From: Bradyrhizobium sp. CCH5-F6
Lineage (GTDB): Bacteria; Pseudomonadota; Alphaproteobacteria; Rhizobiales; Xanthobacteraceae
DNA length: 64,000 bases
Assembly (NCBI RefSeq): GCF_001556045.1
Contig: NZ_LSIC01000018.1
Span: 1-64,000, forward strand
Direction of reading: 5' to 3'
Shown: positions 1 to 11,654 of the stretch, one piece after another
Layout of the letters: every line of letters starts with the position of its first letter
Position numbering within the stretch: position 1 is the stretch's first letter
The notes under the pieces: model-generated
Seen by the model: the letters and a program-made list of their open reading frames with translations, nothing else
Database searches by the model: none
Told to the model about the DNA's origin: nothing
Made by a program: the position numbers and the translations under genes

Positions 1-1
1 C

Positions 2-1087
2 CTCAATCGTGGTGAATACCAGGCGGCCGAATACAAGCGCATCGGCAAGGGCGGCCGCGAGGTGTGGATTCTCGCGTCCTACAATCCGTTGCTCGACGAG
101 AACGGCAAGCCGTTCGGCGTCGCCAAGTTCGCAACCGACGTCACCGCGGAGAAGCTGAAGAATGCCGATCTCGCCGGCCAGATCGCGGCGATCGACAAGG
201 CCCAGGCGGTGATCGAGTTCAACATGGACGGCACGATCATCACGGCCAACGCCAATTTCCTCGGCGCGCTCGGCTATACGCTGGCCGAGATCAAGGGCAA
301 GCATCACAGCATGTTCGTCGATCCCAGTGAGCGCGACGGTGCCGCCTATCGCGAGTTCTGGGCCGCGCTCAACCGCGGCCAGTATCAGGCGGCGGAATAC
401 AAGCGCATCGGCAAGGGCGGCAAGGAGGTCTACATCCAGGCGTCCTACAATCCGATCCTCGATCTCAACGGCAAGCCGTTCAAGGTGGTGAAATATGCCA
501 CCGACACGACCCGGCAGGTGCTGGTCCGCATGGGCAACGAGCGCGTCCGCGGCATGATGGAATCGGTCGCCGCCGGCTCGGAGGAGCTCAACGCCTCGGT
601 GCGGGAGATCTCCGAGGCCATGACCAAGTCGCGCGAGACCGCGATGGGCGCGGTGGAGCAGGTCGCAGCCGCCGACGCGCAGGCCCAGCGCCTCACCGAA
701 GCCGCACAGGCGATGAGCGGCATCGTCGAGATGATCAACAACATCACGGGGCAGATCAACCTGCTCGCGCTCAACGCCACGATCGAATCCGCGCGAGCCG
801 GCGAGGCGGGCCGCGGCTTCGCGGTGGTCGCGTCCGAGGTCAAGAGCCTCGCCAACCAGGCCAAGCAGGCGACCGACAAGATCGGCCAGGAGATCGGCAG
901 CCTCAACGGCATCTCCGGCGACGTCGTCAGCGCGCTCGGTTCGATCAAGCAGGCGATCACCAGCGTCAGCGAATACGTGACTTCCACCGCCGCCGCCGTC
1001 GAGGAGCAAAGCACCGTCACGAACGAGATGTCGAACAGCATGCAGCGCGCCGCGGCGGAAGCGGCGGCGATCGCGGCGAGGGCGTAA
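2..1087 (+). CDS. Soluble PAS-type methyl-accepting chemotaxis protein (5' truncated)
   Basis: This is the C-terminal part of a chemoreceptor whose start lies before the window; the frame is open from base 2. The first ~50 residues are the end of one PAS domain and a complete second PAS domain covers ~70-180. The remainder is an MCP signalling domain with the conserved hairpin tip ([20 protein letters not shown] near residues 250-270), which contacts CheA/CheW. No membrane segment is visible, so it is probably cytoplasmic, sensing through PAS (ligand, redox or heme, not decidable). The two PAS copies are close repeats with a 122-residue (366 bp) period, sharing the peptide [11 protein letters not shown]. 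Known family role: control of CheA autophosphorylation. A GTG at 62 could be mistaken for a start but lies inside the PAS domain. Confidence 0.9.
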   Translation, partial: LNRGEYQAAEYKRIGKGGREVWILASYNPLLDENGKPFGVAKFATDVTAEKLKNADLAGQIAAIDKAQAVIEFNMDGTIITANANFLGALGYTLAEIKGKHHSMFVDPSERDGAAYREFWAALNRGQYQAAEYKRIGKGGKEVYIQASYNPILDLNGKPFKVVKYATDTTRQVLVRMGNERVRGMMESVAAGSEELNASVREISEAMTKSRETAMGAVEQVAAADAQAQRLTEAAQAMSGIVEMINNITGQINLLALNATIESARAGEAGRGFAVVASEVKSLANQAKQATDKIGQEIGSLNGISGDVVSALGSIKQAITSVSEYVTSTAAAVEEQSTVTNEMSNSMQRAAAEAAAIAARA

Positions 1088-1118
1088 GGCGCCACCTCTC
1101 TCTCGGCGCTAAAAGTAT

Positions 1119-1189
1119 CGTAGCCCGCATGAGCGGAGCGATATGCGGGAACAGGTGTCCCGGATATCGCTCCGCTCATCCGGGCTACG
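1119..1189. repeat. Long intergenic palindrome, likely bidirectional terminator
   Basis: Arms 1119-1150 and 1158-1189 pair over 32 positions with two mismatches and a 7-base loop. It lies between the convergent chemoreceptor and mutS genes, with its right end only a few bases from the mutS stop. The arm contains GAGCGGAGCGATAT, typical of a palindromic repeat family found between genes in Bradyrhizobium. It probably folds in RNA from both directions and ends both transcripts. Confidence 0.8.
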
Positions 1190-1195
1190 GCGCGC

Positions 1196-3934
1196 TCACT
1201 GCTTCGGCAGCTTCGCCTTCAACGCATATAACGCATCGAGCGCTTCGCGCGGGGACATCTCGTCCGGATGCAGCGCCTTCACGGCTTGCATCAGCAGCTC
1301 GGCTTCGCTCGGTGGTGCGGCTTCCGCTGCGGCGCGTGAGGGCACGGCGAACAGCGGCAGATCGTCGGCCAGCGCCCGTGCGGTCTGGCCGCGGTCCTGC
1401 GCCTCCAGCTTGGCCAGCACCGACTTGGCGCGCGTGATCACGGCGGGTGGCAGGCCGGCGAGCTTGGCGACCTGGATGCCGTAGGAGCGGTCGGCCGAGC
1501 CCGGCAGCACCTCGTGCAGGAACACGACATTGCCCTGCCATTCCTTCACCCGCACCGTCGCATTGAACATCCGCGGCAGCTTGGCGGAGAGCGCGGTCAG
1601 CTCGTGATAATGCGTGGCGAACAGCGTGCGGCAGCGGTTGCTCTCGTGCAGATGCTCGATGGCGGCCCAGGCGATCGACAGGCCATCGAAGGTGGCCGTG
1701 CCGCGCCCGATCTCATCCAGAATCACCAGCGAGCGCTCGCCGGCCTGGTTCAGGATCGCCGCGGTCTCGACCATCTCGACCATGAAGGTGGAGCGGCCGC
1801 GCGCGAGGTCGTCGGCGGCGCCGACGCGCGAGAACAGGCGGTCGACGATGCCGATCCGCGCGCGCGTGGCCGGCACGAAGCTGCCGATCTGCGCCAAGAG
1901 GGCAATCAGCGCGTTCTGGCGCAGGAAGGTCGATTTACCGGCCATGTTCGGGCCGGTCAGTAGCCAGAGCTGGCCGGACTTCTGTCCGGGCGCCGGCGAC
2001 AAGTCGCAGGCATTGGCGATGAACGGCTCGCCGTTGCGCTTGAGGGCCTGCTCGACCACGGGATGGCGGCCGGCCTCGATCGCAAAGCCCAGCGATCCGT
2101 CGACTTCCGGCCGCACATAGTTCTCGTCGACCGCGAGCTTGGCGAGCGACGTCGCGACGTCCAGCAGCGCAAAACCTTGCGCCGCAGCGCGCAGATCGTC
2201 GCTGATCGCGAGCGCCTTGGCGCAGAGCCGCTCGAAGATCTCGAGCTCGAGCCCGAGCGCGCGATCGCCGGCATTGGCGATCTTGGCCTCGATCTCGCCG
2301 AGCTCGGAGGTGGTGAAGCGCACCTGGCCGGCCAGCGTCTGGCGATGGATGAAGGTGGCGTTCAGCGGCGGCGACATCAGCTTGTCGCCGTGCTGCGCCG
2401 TGACCTCGACGAAATAGCCAAGCACGTTGTTGTGCCGGATCTTCAGGCCCTTCACGCCGGTATTGTCGGCGTAGCGCGCCTGCATCGAGGCCACGACCAG
2501 GCGCGAGGCGTCGCGCAAATTGCGCGCTTCGTCCAATGCAGGCTCATAGCCCTGTCGAACGAAGCCGCCGTCGCGCTTGATCAGGGGCAATTGTTCGTCG
2601 AGCGCTCTGGCAAACTCGGATGCGAGCGCGCGCGACGGGCGCTGCAGCGCCGCCATCACCGCGGCGATCTCCTGCGGCGGCTGGTCCAATTCGCCAAGCC
2701 GCGCGAGCGCCTGGTCGGCGGCCATGATGCCGTCGCGGATGCCGGCGAGGTCGCGCGGTCCGCCGCGGCCGACCGAGAGACGGGCGAGCGCGCGCGACAT
2801 GTCGGGTGCGCCGCGCAGGATGCTTCGGATGTCTTCGCGCGCGGCGGAATCCGCCACGAAGGCGCTGACCGCGTCGAGCCGCCGGGCGATCGCCGCGGCA
2901 TCGGTCAGCGGCGCCGCCAGCCGCTGCGCCAGCAGGCGCGAGCCGGCGGAGGTCACCGTGCAGTCGATGGCGTCGAGCAGCGAGCCGCGGCGTTCCCCTG
3001 CCAATGTCCGCGTCAGCTCGAGATTGGCGCGGGTGGCCGGATCGATCGCCATGGTCGCGCCCGAGGCTTCGCGCGCAGGCGGCGACAGCGGCGGGTGCTT
3101 GCCGACCTGGGTGCGGTCGACATAGGTGACGGCAGCCGCCGCGGCGGTGGCCTCCAGGCGCGTGAGCTGGGAGAGCCCGTCCATGGTTGCGACGGCAAAG
3201 TAGTCGCACAGCCGCTTCTCGGCGGTCGCGCCGTCGAAGACGTCGCGGGTCAGCGGCGTCACCGCCGGCAGTTCGCGCAGGGTCTGTCCGAGCTCGCTGT
3301 CGTTGTAGAGCGCGTCGGTGACGATCGCCTCGTTCGGATTGATGCGCGCCAGCGTCGCGGCGAGCTCGCCTCCGGCGCATTCCGTCACCATGAACTCGGC
3401 GGTCGAGATGTCGATCCAGGCGAGACCGAAGCGGTCGCCGCCAGCGGAGGAGCGGGCACGCGCGATCGCCAGCAGGTAGTTGTTGGCACGCGCATCCAGC
3501 AGCGTGTCCTCGGTCAGTGTGCCCGGCGTGACCAGCCGCACCACGCCGCGGCGCACCACGCTCTTGTTGCCGCGCGCCTTGGCCGCGGCGGGATCCTCGG
3601 TCTGCTCGCACACCGCGACCCGGTGGCCGGCGCCGATGAGGCGATGCAGATAATCCTCGGAGCGCTCGACCGGCACGCCGCACATCGGGATATCCGCGCC
3701 CTGGTGCTTGCCGCGCTTGGTCAAGACGATGCCGAGCGTCCTGGAGGCGATCTCGGCGTCCTCGAAGAACAGCTCGTAAAAGTCGCCCATCCGGTAGAAC
3801 AGCAGCAGGCCCTGATGCGCCGCCTTGATCTCGAGGTACTGTTCCATCATCGGCGTGACGCGCGCGGCGGCTTCGGCCTGCGGCGCGGGCGCCTCGTCGG
3901 GGGGCGGGACAGGTATCGGCTGTTGCATCGTCAT
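1196..3934 (-). CDS. mutS: DNA mismatch repair protein MutS
   Basis: A 912-residue MutS of usual proteobacterial length. It recognises base mismatches and small loops and recruits MutL in an ATP-dependent manner. The mismatch-reading motif GDFYE is at residues 50-54, with the wedge Phe52. The C-terminal ATPase has Walker [10 protein letters not shown] (661-669), Walker [11 protein letters not shown] (~736-745) and the ATHYHEL switch at ~773. The start ATG at 3934 gives a ~28-residue Pro/Ala-rich lead before the conserved [10 protein letters not shown] nearby downstream ATG could also serve. It is transcribed alone, convergent with the chemoreceptor; a long palindrome lies upstream. Confidence 0.98.
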   Translation of the reverse strand: MTMQQPIPVPPPDEAPAPQAEAAARVTPMMEQYLEIKAAHQGLLLFYRMGDFYELFFEDAEIASRTLGIVLTKRGKHQGADIPMCGVPVERSEDYLHRLIGAGHRVAVCEQTEDPAAAKARGNKSVVRRGVVRLVTPGTLTEDTLLDARANNYLLAIARARSSAGGDRFGLAWIDISTAEFMVTECAGGELAATLARINPNEAIVTDALYNDSELGQTLRELPAVTPLTRDVFDGATAEKRLCDYFAVATMDGLSQLTRLEATAAAAAVTYVDRTQVGKHPPLSPPAREASGATMAIDPATRANLELTRTLAGERRGSLLDAIDCTVTSAGSRLLAQRLAAPLTDAAAIARRLDAVSAFVADSAAREDIRSILRGAPDMSRALARLSVGRGGPRDLAGIRDGIMAADQALARLGELDQPPQEIAAVMAALQRPSRALASEFARALDEQLPLIKRDGGFVRQGYEPALDEARNLRDASRLVVASMQARYADNTGVKGLKIRHNNVLGYFVEVTAQHGDKLMSPPLNATFIHRQTLAGQVRFTTSELGEIEAKIANAGDRALGLELEIFERLCAKALAISDDLRAAAQGFALLDVATSLAKLAVDENYVRPEVDGSLGFAIEAGRHPVVEQALKRNGEPFIANACDLSPAPGQKSGQLWLLTGPNMAGKSTFLRQNALIALLAQIGSFVPATRARIGIVDRLFSRVGAADDLARGRSTFMVEMVETAAILNQAGERSLVILDEIGRGTATFDGLSIAWAAIEHLHESNRCRTLFATHYHELTALSAKLPRMFNATVRVKEWQGNVVFLHEVLPGSADRSYGIQVAKLAGLPPAVITRAKSVLAKLEAQDRGQTARALADDLPLFAVPSRAAAEAAPPSEAELLMQAVKALHPDEMSPREALDALYALKAKLPKQ

Positions 3935-4044
3935 GGGCGGCGCAACCTACAAAATTTCGCCTGAGCATCCTATCGGTTTGGCTTAGTAGGGCGGGTTTTC
4001 CACGTTGTCCGCAGTGGGGTGCGAGGTGCTGCCACATTCCCGGT

Positions 4045-4152
4045 CGTCATTCCGGGATGCGCCGACAGGCGCAGGCCCGGAATCCATCGGGCGGCAAATC
4101 GCGCGGCGGGATGGATTCCGGGCTCGCGACTTCGTCGCGCCCCGGAATGACG
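4045..4152. repeat. Intergenic palindromic repeat (GTCATTCCGGG type)
   Basis: Left arm 4045-4088 and right arm ~4110-4152 are near-complementary (outer CGTCATTCCGGG / CCCCGGAATGACGG, inner CCCGGAATCCATC / GATGGATTCCGGG). Each arm also carries a small hairpin of its own. It sits between the divergent mutS and pcaF genes. This is a common dispersed palindromic element in Bradyrhizobium-like genomes; no coding potential is evident. Confidence 0.8.
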
Positions 4153-4268
4153 GAGAGTTCTGAATATGCCACCCGCGAAACCGTCAATTGACCTGCCGCG
4201 GGCGCCCTCCTAAAACTCCGCCGACATTGAAGAATTTGGCCGGACCGCGGCATTCAGGGAGAACAACG

Positions 4269-5477
<1,209 letters not shown>

Positions 5478-5490
5478 TCGTGGTTTCTCT

Positions 5491-5518
5491 CGCCTCTCCC
5501 CGCAAGCGGGGAGAGGCG
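5491..5518. terminator. Perfect 13-bp hairpin between pcaF and pcaH
   Basis: Arms 5491-5503 (CGCCTCTCCCCGC) and 5506-5518 are perfectly complementary with almost no loop. It starts 13 bases after the pcaF stop and has no U-tract, so it may be a Rho-type or processing/stabilising hairpin rather than a strong intrinsic terminator. It suggests pcaF and pcaHG levels can differ. Confidence 0.6.
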
Positions 5519-5538
5519 AAGGAAACCCGCTTCCCCAA

Positions 5539-5557
5539 ATTAGTTATATCCTATAAT
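5539..5557 (+). promoter_or_regulatory. Candidate pcaHG promoter / LysR-type (ATTA-N11-TAAT) site
   Basis: An AT-rich island in a GC-rich region contains ATTA-N11-TAAT, the geometry of LysR-family operators, and a TATAAT-like -10 at 5552-5557. No good -35 is visible, which would fit activator dependence. PcaQ, a LysR activator, controls pca genes in related bacteria, but no regulator gene is adjacent here. This is a suggestion only. Confidence 0.3.
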
Positions 5558-5611
5558 GATCGGCGGAAGCGTTGACCGGCCGGACTCCAATGGCCGGGGA
5601 GGAGTTCGCCG

Positions 5612-6313
5612 ATGACATTCATCTATCCCACTGACAGCAACAAGGCACATCCGCTGCCGCTGTCGCCCGAGTACAAGAGCTCGATCAAGCGCGCGCCGAA
5701 CAAGCCGCTGATCCCCATGCGCCACACGCTGTCGGAACTGACCGGCCCGGTCTACGGCCACGAAACCGTGCGCGAGGGCGACAATGATCTCACCACCCAG
5801 CACAGCGGCGAGCCGATCGGCGAGCGCATCATCGTGCACGGCCATGTGCGCGACGAGGACGGCCGCGGCGTGCCGAACTCGCTGGTCGAGATCTGGCAGG
5901 CCAATTCCTGCGGCCGCTACGTGCATGTCCGCGACCAGCACCCGGCGCCGCTCGATCCGAACTTCACCGGCGCGGGCCGCACCGTGAGCGATGCTTCCGG
6001 ATACTATCGGTTCGTCACCATCAAGCCCGGCGCCTACCCCTGGGGCAATCATCATAACGCCTGGCGCCCCGCGCACATTCATCTCTCGGTGTTCGGCTAT
6101 TCCTTCGTCACGCGCCTCGTGACGCAGATGTACTTCCCGAACGATCCCTTGTTCCCGTTCGACCCGATCTTCAACTCGGTGCCGGACGAGAAGGCGAGGG
6201 CGCGGATGGTCTCGTCGTTCGATCTCGAGAACACAAAACCCGAATGGGCGCTGTGCTATCGCTTCGACATCGTGCTGCGCGGCAAGAACGCCACCCCCAT
6301 GGAGAACCATTAA
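5612..6313 (+). CDS. pcaH: Protocatechuate 3,4-dioxygenase beta subunit
   Basis: A 233-residue beta subunit of the non-heme Fe(III) intradiol dioxygenase that opens protocatechuate to 3-carboxy-cis,cis-muconate. The iron ligands expected for the family are present as Tyr103 (CGRYVH), Tyr142 (GAYPW), His155 and His157 (RPAHIHLSVFG). Length is normal. GGGGAGGAG precedes the ATG. The stop is directly followed by the GTG start of pcaG, so the subunits are translationally coupled. pcaF is upstream, but pcaB, pcaC and pcaD are not in this window and must lie elsewhere. Confidence 0.97.
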   Translation: MTFIYPTDSNKAHPLPLSPEYKSSIKRAPNKPLIPMRHTLSELTGPVYGHETVREGDNDLTTQHSGEPIGERIIVHGHVRDEDGRGVPNSLVEIWQANSCGRYVHVRDQHPAPLDPNFTGAGRTVSDASGYYRFVTIKPGAYPWGNHHNAWRPAHIHLSVFGYSFVTRLVTQMYFPNDPLFPFDPIFNSVPDEKARARMVSSFDLENTKPEWALCYRFDIVLRGKNATPMENH

Positions 6314-6907
6314 GTGCAAGAGTCCAACGGGATCACCCCATCGCAGACGGTCGGTCCGTTCTTCAAATACGGCCTGACGCCGAACGGCGAATACGCCTGG
6401 AACGACGCTTTCACCAACTCGACACTGACCCCCGACGTCTCGGGCGACCGCATCCGCATCGAGGGCCGCGTGTTCGACGGCGACGGCGTTGCCGTGCCGG
6501 ACTGCATGCTGGAGATCTGGCAGGCGGATGGGCAAGGCCGCTTCTCCGACCCGCAGGACAAGCGTGCGCTGCCGAATGCGAGCTTCCGCGGCTTTGCCCG
6601 CTGCGGTACCGACAAGGACGGCAACTACGCCTTCGAGACCATCAAGCCGGGCGCGGTGCCGGATCCCGACGGGAAGCCGCAGGCGCCTCACATCCTGCTT
6701 GCCGTGTTCGGCCGCGGCATGCTGCGGCATCTCTACACCCGGATCTATTTCAGTGACGAGGCTGGCAACGCGGCCGATCCGGTGCTGGCCTTGGTGCCGG
6801 CGGATCGCCGCGCCACGCTGACCGCGGTGCGCGAGGCCGGCAAGCCGGTGTATCGGCTCGACCTGCGGCTCCAGGGCGACGACGAGACGGTGTTCTTCGA
6901 GGTCTGA
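6314..6907 (+). CDS. pcaG: Protocatechuate 3,4-dioxygenase alpha subunit
   Basis: A 197-residue alpha subunit that assembles with PcaH. It shows the intradiol dioxygenase fold (TPSQTVGPFFKYGL near the start, VPDCMLEIWQADGQGRF, and PQAPHILLAVFGRGMLRHLYTR split over the core) but lacks the full iron-ligand set, as expected for alpha. It starts at GTG 6314 immediately after the pcaH TAA, a zero-base junction typical of coupled translation. No further gene follows on this strand for ~250 bases. Confidence 0.96.
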   Translation: MQESNGITPSQTVGPFFKYGLTPNGEYAWNDAFTNSTLTPDVSGDRIRIEGRVFDGDGVAVPDCMLEIWQADGQGRFSDPQDKRALPNASFRGFARCGTDKDGNYAFETIKPGAVPDPDGKPQAPHILLAVFGRGMLRHLYTRIYFSDEAGNAADPVLALVPADRRATLTAVREAGKPVYRLDLRLQGDDETVFFEV

Positions 6908-7165
6908 GCGAGCGTGCCGGCGAAGCCAGGTCGTCGGCACCACGTTCCTTATTCAGCGCAGTCGCGGTGGGCGTTGCCGTGCATCCGGCCCGATCGTCTC
7001 TTGCGCGCCTGTGCGTCAGTCCCGTTGACCTAAATCCGATAGAACGACGTCCAACTCCCGTAGTTTTGCGGAGCCTTTCTTCCGGGACGTTCCTGCGGGG
7101 CAATTCCGCATTTACCATATTGATCTAGGCTGCTCGCGGCTTCAGCGCGCGCCGTGGATCACTTC

Positions 7166-8854
7166 ATGAAAATCCGTCTGTCATTGTCCTCCGCGATCGT
7201 CGCTTTCGGGATCGTTCTTGCCATCGGCTTTACGGCGGTCGTTTCCACCAGCCTCTATGCGCTGCGCGAGCTCAAGGTCGGCGGCCCGCTCTATTCCGAC
7301 ATCAAGCTCGGCAACGACCTGATCGCCGATATCCTGCCGCCGCCGGAATATGTCATCGAGGCCTATCTCGAGGCCACCCTCGCCATGCGCGAGCCGGACC
7401 AGCTGGCGGCCCATGCTGAGCGCCTGGTCCAGCTCCGCAAGGACTACGACGAGCGCAAGGCGTTCTGGGTGTCCTCCAGCCTCTCGCCCGACCTCAAGAC
7501 CGCGCTGGTGTCGAAATCCGATGCGGAGGTGCAGAAATTCTGGAAGGCGTCCGACCAGCTCCTGCCGGCCCTCAAGGCCAAGGACGCGGCTGCTTCCGAG
7601 CGCGCCTATGCGCAGCTCAAGGACGCTTATACTGCGCATCGCGCCGTCATCGACAGCATCGTCGAGAACGCGAACAAGCAGAATGCCGCCATGGAGAAGC
7701 TGGCCGCGGACCGCGACAGCTCCATCCTCTATATCCTCCTCGGCGTCTCCGCGGCCGTTCTGGCCTTCATTGCCGCCGGTCTGCTTGGTGTTGCCCTCGG
7801 GGTGGTCCGTCCGATCGTGCGCATGACGGAGACGATGCAGAAGCTCGCGACCGGCGATCTCGCCGCCGACATTCCGTTCGCGCACCGCCAGGACGAGGTC
7901 GGCTCGATGGCGGGTGCGCTCCTGGTGTTCAAGCAGGCGGCGGTCGAGAATTCCCGCCTGCGCGAGGAGCAACTGCGGCAGGAGCAGGAGGCGACGCTTG
8001 CCAAGCGCTCCGCCCTGCATCAGATGGCCGAGACGGTCGAGCGCGAGACGGGCCGCTCGGTCGATACCGCGACCGCGGCTACTCAAGGCGTCGAGCGGGC
8101 CGCTTCCGGTCTGTCGGAGATCGCAAAGTCGCTCTCTGCGCAGTCGCAGGCCGTCGCGGCGGCCTCTACGCAGGCCCTCGGCAGCTCGCAGGCCGTCTCG
8201 GCTGCGGCCGAAGAATTGAGCGCCTCGATCCGTGATATCGCAAGCCAGGTCGCACGGACCAGCAACGTCACCAAATCGGCGGTCGCCGGCCGCGAGCAGG
8301 CGCGTTCGACCATCCAGGCGCTGGCCGGGTCGGTGAAGAAGATCGCCGAAGTCTCCGATCTCATCGGCGGCATCGCCGGCCAGACCAATCTCCTCGCGCT
8401 CAACGCGACCATCGAGGCGGCGCGCGCCGGCGAAGCCGGCCGCGGCTTCGCGGTAGTTGCCGCCGAGGTGAAATCCCTGTCCGACCAGACCGCCAAATCC
8501 ACCGAAGAGATCGGACGGCTGATTGCCGAAATCCAGACTTCGACGCAGGCGGCGGTCGATGCGGTCGAGGCCATGGGGGGCCACATCGTCGAGATCGACG
8601 GCGTGGCGACCTCGGTCGCCGCTGCGATGGAAGAGCAGGATGCCGCGACGCGCGAGATCACGCGCTCGATTTCCGAATCCGCATCCGCAGCGAAGGAGGT
8701 CTCGGCCAAGATCGGCGATGTCAGCCGCGACGCCGCCTCCGTGAACGAACGCGCCGCGGAGGTCAGGCAGGCGATCGCCGGGATGGCGGCCAATCTCGAA
8801 CAGCTACGGACGGTCGTCGTGCGGACCGTGCACGATTCGACCGCGGCAGCCTGA
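7166..8854 (+). CDS. Transmembrane methyl-accepting chemotaxis protein
   Basis: A 562-residue chemoreceptor. One N-terminal membrane segment (~5-27) and a second (~186-210) flank a periplasmic helical sensor domain of ~160 residues. A HAMP domain (~210-265, with [19 protein letters not shown]) follows, then a long signalling domain with the tip [23 protein letters not shown] 7166 is preferred over an in-frame GTG at 7154, since the hydrophobic signal anchor then starts at once (MKIRLSLSS). It is transcribed alone; ~250 bases before it hold no gene. The ligand is unknown, and proximity to pca genes is not strong evidence for an aromatic ligand. Confidence 0.93.
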   Translation: MKIRLSLSSAIVAFGIVLAIGFTAVVSTSLYALRELKVGGPLYSDIKLGNDLIADILPPPEYVIEAYLEATLAMREPDQLAAHAERLVQLRKDYDERKAFWVSSSLSPDLKTALVSKSDAEVQKFWKASDQLLPALKAKDAAASERAYAQLKDAYTAHRAVIDSIVENANKQNAAMEKLAADRDSSILYILLGVSAAVLAFIAAGLLGVALGVVRPIVRMTETMQKLATGDLAADIPFAHRQDEVGSMAGALLVFKQAAVENSRLREEQLRQEQEATLAKRSALHQMAETVERETGRSVDTATAATQGVERAASGLSEIAKSLSAQSQAVAAASTQALGSSQAVSAAAEELSASIRDIASQVARTSNVTKSAVAGREQARSTIQALAGSVKKIAEVSDLIGGIAGQTNLLALNATIEAARAGEAGRGFAVVAAEVKSLSDQTAKSTEEIGRLIAEIQTSTQAAVDAVEAMGGHIVEIDGVATSVAAAMEEQDAATREITRSISESASAAKEVSAKIGDVSRDAASVNERAAEVRQAIAGMAANLEQLRTVVVRTVHDSTAAA

Positions 8855-8930
8855 ACCTGACGGCAGCTCGGCCGCTGGTGCCCGGCAGTGAGATCGTGCA
8901 GTATGGCGCGGGACAGGGGCATCGTGGTTC

Positions 8931-9995
8931 ATGACATCTCCACAATTGCCGGCGGTCGTTGAGCCCGCCCGACTGACGGCCGCGCTGCGCCGGGGCGGCG
9001 TGCTGGACGCCGGCGCGGTGCGCGAAGTGAAGGTGCTGCACCAGCGCGACACCGTCGTGTCACATATCATCCGTCTCGGCCTGCGCTATGTCGGCGAATC
9101 CGCCGGCGCCCCGCAGTCGTTGATCCTGAAGACTCCCAATGCCGCGTTCGCGCAGACGCTGGCAAATGGCGGCCGGCGCGAGATCGCATACTACACGCAG
9201 CTGACGCCGAGCATGCCGCCGGGACTCGTGCCCCGCTGCTTCGACGGACATTTCGATGAGGACAGCCTCGCCTGGCATCTTCTGCTCGAAGACCTCACGG
9301 ACAGCCACGACATCGCGACGGCCTGGCCGCTGCCGCCATCGCGCGATCAGGCAATTGCGATCGTTACAACGCTCGCACGCTGGCACGCAGCCTGGTGGGA
9401 CCATCCCGGACTTGGCGACCCCGTCGGCACCTGGGCAAGCACGGAGGACAGCGCGCAACGCATGGAGACGTTTGCGGGCCATTATGACCGGTTCGCCGAT
9501 CTGCTCGGGGATCGTCTCAGCGAGGAACGGCGGATCCTCTATCGTCGCCTCATCGATCGGTCGGAACGGCTCTCCGGGCGTTATCATTCACGGCGCAACA
9601 TGAGCATCACCCATGGCGATGCTCATACCTGGAATTTCCTGCTGCCGCGCGCGGGCGTTGCCGATACCGTGCGCATCTTCGACTTCGATCTTTGGAGCGT
9701 CAACGTTCCGACCAACGACCTCGCCTTCATGATGGCCTTGCATTGGTATCCGGAACGCCGGCAGGCGCTCGAACGCCCGCTGCTCGGTCTCTACCACGAC
9801 ACGCTGATCGAAAGCGGCATCACCGGCTACACGCGCGGCGCGCTCGATCGTGACTACCGCTGGGCGGTGCTCTGGCACATCACGAGGCCGGTCTGGCAGT
9901 GGAGCATCAACATCCCGCCGCTGATCTGGTGGAATAATCTGGAACGGGTGTTCGCGGCAGTGGATGATCTCGGCTGCGAGGAACTGTTGGGATGA
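8931..9995 (+). CDS. Aminoglycoside phosphotransferase (APH)-family kinase, substrate unknown
   Basis: A 354-residue protein with the APH/choline-kinase fold. The catalytic loop ITHGDAHTWNF (His228-Gly-Asp230...Asn235) and the metal-binding Asp of IFDFDLW (~250) are intact. The Lys of SLILKTP (~65) is a candidate ATP-binding lysine. Such proteins phosphorylate small-molecule hydroxyls or act on acyl-CoA-related substrates; only some confer antibiotic resistance. No resistance gene or pathway lies next to it, so no substrate can be named. It starts 76 bases after the chemoreceptor stop without a strong ribosome site, and it converges with the efflux operon. Confidence 0.8.
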   Translation: MTSPQLPAVVEPARLTAALRRGGVLDAGAVREVKVLHQRDTVVSHIIRLGLRYVGESAGAPQSLILKTPNAAFAQTLANGGRREIAYYTQLTPSMPPGLVPRCFDGHFDEDSLAWHLLLEDLTDSHDIATAWPLPPSRDQAIAIVTTLARWHAAWWDHPGLGDPVGTWASTEDSAQRMETFAGHYDRFADLLGDRLSEERRILYRRLIDRSERLSGRYHSRRNMSITHGDAHTWNFLLPRAGVADTVRIFDFDLWSVNVPTNDLAFMMALHWYPERRQALERPLLGLYHDTLIESGITGYTRGALDRDYRWAVLWHITRPVWQWSINIPPLIWWNNLERVFAAVDDLGCEELLG

Positions 9996-10070
9996 TCTCT
10001 CGTGCCCCGGACGCATCGCATCGCTACGTGCTGCACCGCGACCGGGACACGAGATCGCGCGAAGTCGACC

Positions 10071-11627
10071 CTACTCCATCACCGCATGTTCCGGTCCCGC
10101 CGCCTGCTTGCGCAGCGTAGCCTTGGTCGAGCCGATCAGGAAGGCGAGCGGGATGGTGCAGAGGATGAAGACCATCACCAGCTGGTAGTCGTGCGCGAAG
10201 GCGATGATCTGCGCCTGTATGCTGACCATTCTGTCGGCCATGGCGCGGCCGGTGTCGGTGGATAGATTGATCATGCCGCTGACGTCGGGCATCTGCAGCG
10301 CATGATTGAACGGGTTGATGTGCTCGGACAGGATCGCATAGGTCCGTCTCGTTCCCTGCGTCAGCTCGGCGATGACGACGGAGATGCCGACCGAGCTCGC
10401 GACGTTGCGCACCAGGGTCAGCATCGCGGAGCCATCGGTGCGCAAATCGTTCGACAGCGTCAGGAACGCCACTGTCGAGAGCGGCACGAAGACGAGGCCG
10501 AAGCCGAAGCCCTGGATGACGCTGACGGTGACGATCTCCGGTACCTGGGTCAAATCGGTCCAGGAGGTCATCTGGAAAAGCGAGCCGGCGGTCAGCGTCA
10601 GGCCGGCGATGATCAGCGTGCGCGCCTCAAAATAACGCATCATGCGACCGACCAGCATCATGGCGAAGAAAGTGCCGATGCCGCGGGTCGCAAGCAGCAG
10701 GCCGGCGGTGATGATGGGATAGCCGATCACGTTCTGCATGTAGGGCGAGGCCAGCGCCATGGTCGAGAACAGCACGAGCCCCATGACGATCATGAAAACG
10801 CAGCCGGTGACGAAGTTGCGATCCCGAAACAGCGCGAAGCGGATGAACGGCGTCGACGTCGTGAAGGAGTGCGAGAGGAAGAAATAGAAGGCAACTGCCG
10901 AGATGATGAATTCCGCGAGAATCTCACTGGATTCGAGCCAGCCCAATTGCTCGCCGCGATCGAGCGCGAGCTGCAGGGCGCCGATCGCGACGGCCAGCGC
11001 GGCGAAGCCGAACCAGTCGAATTTGAGGCTGATATCCTTTCGGGTCTCGTCCATGAAGACAATCAGTCCGATGACCGTGATCGCGCCGAACGGCAGGTTG
11101 ACGAAAAACACCCAGTGCCAGGAATAGGTCTCGGTGAGCCAAGCGCCGAGCGAGGGGCCCATGATCGGACCCATCATCACGCCCATGCCCCAGATCGACA
11201 TCGCCTTGGCGCGTTCCTGGAGCGTGTAGTAGTCGAGCATCACCGACTGGGATAGCGGGACCAGAGCCGCTCCGAACACGCCCTGGAGCAGACGGAACAG
11301 CACCATCTGATTGATGTCCTGCGCCAGCCCGCACAATACAGACGCCATCGTGAAGCCGGCCGAACAGATGATGAAGATGCGCTTGCGGCCGAAGCGGTTG
11401 GAGATCCAGCCCACCGGCGCCGTCATGATCGCGGCGGCGACGATGTAGGAGGTCAGCACCCAGTTGATCTGGTCCTGCGATGCCGACAGCGTGCCCTGCA
11501 TGTATGGCAGGGCGACGTTGGCGATGGTGGTGTCCAGCGCCTGCATGATGGTCGCGGTCATGGCGCAGATCGTCACCATGTTCCGGCGCAGGCCGGGGAC
11601 CGTCAGGCTGGCGTTGATATCGGACAT
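10071..11627 (-). CDS. emrB: DHA2-family MFS multidrug efflux permease (EmrB/QacA type)
   Basis: A 518-residue inner-membrane drug:proton antiporter with 14 predicted membrane segments. Signature motifs are ALDTTIANVALPYM (motif D1, ~30-43), WISNRFGRKR (motif A, ~74-83) and the motif C-type GPIMGPSLGAWL (~152-163). It lies directly downstream of an HlyD-family adaptor and a MarR regulator on the same strand (27 bases after emrA), forming an emrRAB-like operon. Partner outer-membrane channel is not encoded here. Substrates are unknown, probably amphipathic toxins or plant phenolics by analogy. Confidence 0.92.
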   Translation of the reverse strand: MSDINASLTVPGLRRNMVTICAMTATIMQALDTTIANVALPYMQGTLSASQDQINWVLTSYIVAAAIMTAPVGWISNRFGRKRIFIICSAGFTMASVLCGLAQDINQMVLFRLLQGVFGAALVPLSQSVMLDYYTLQERAKAMSIWGMGVMMGPIMGPSLGAWLTETYSWHWVFFVNLPFGAITVIGLIVFMDETRKDISLKFDWFGFAALAVAIGALQLALDRGEQLGWLESSEILAEFIISAVAFYFFLSHSFTTSTPFIRFALFRDRNFVTGCVFMIVMGLVLFSTMALASPYMQNVIGYPIITAGLLLATRGIGTFFAMMLVGRMMRYFEARTLIIAGLTLTAGSLFQMTSWTDLTQVPEIVTVSVIQGFGFGLVFVPLSTVAFLTLSNDLRTDGSAMLTLVRNVASSVGISVVIAELTQGTRRTYAILSEHINPFNHALQMPDVSGMINLSTDTGRAMADRMVSIQAQIIAFAHDYQLVMVFILCTIPLAFLIGSTKATLRKQAAGPEHAVME

Positions 11628-11654
11628 CGGATCGGCCCGGTTGCAGTCTCTGGC

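Noticed and set aside
2063..3964. Long open frame (633 codons) on the plus strand opposite mutS
   Set aside because: Antisense to a fully conserved MutS; composition is Arg/Gly/His-rich, as expected from reading GC-rich coding DNA backwards.
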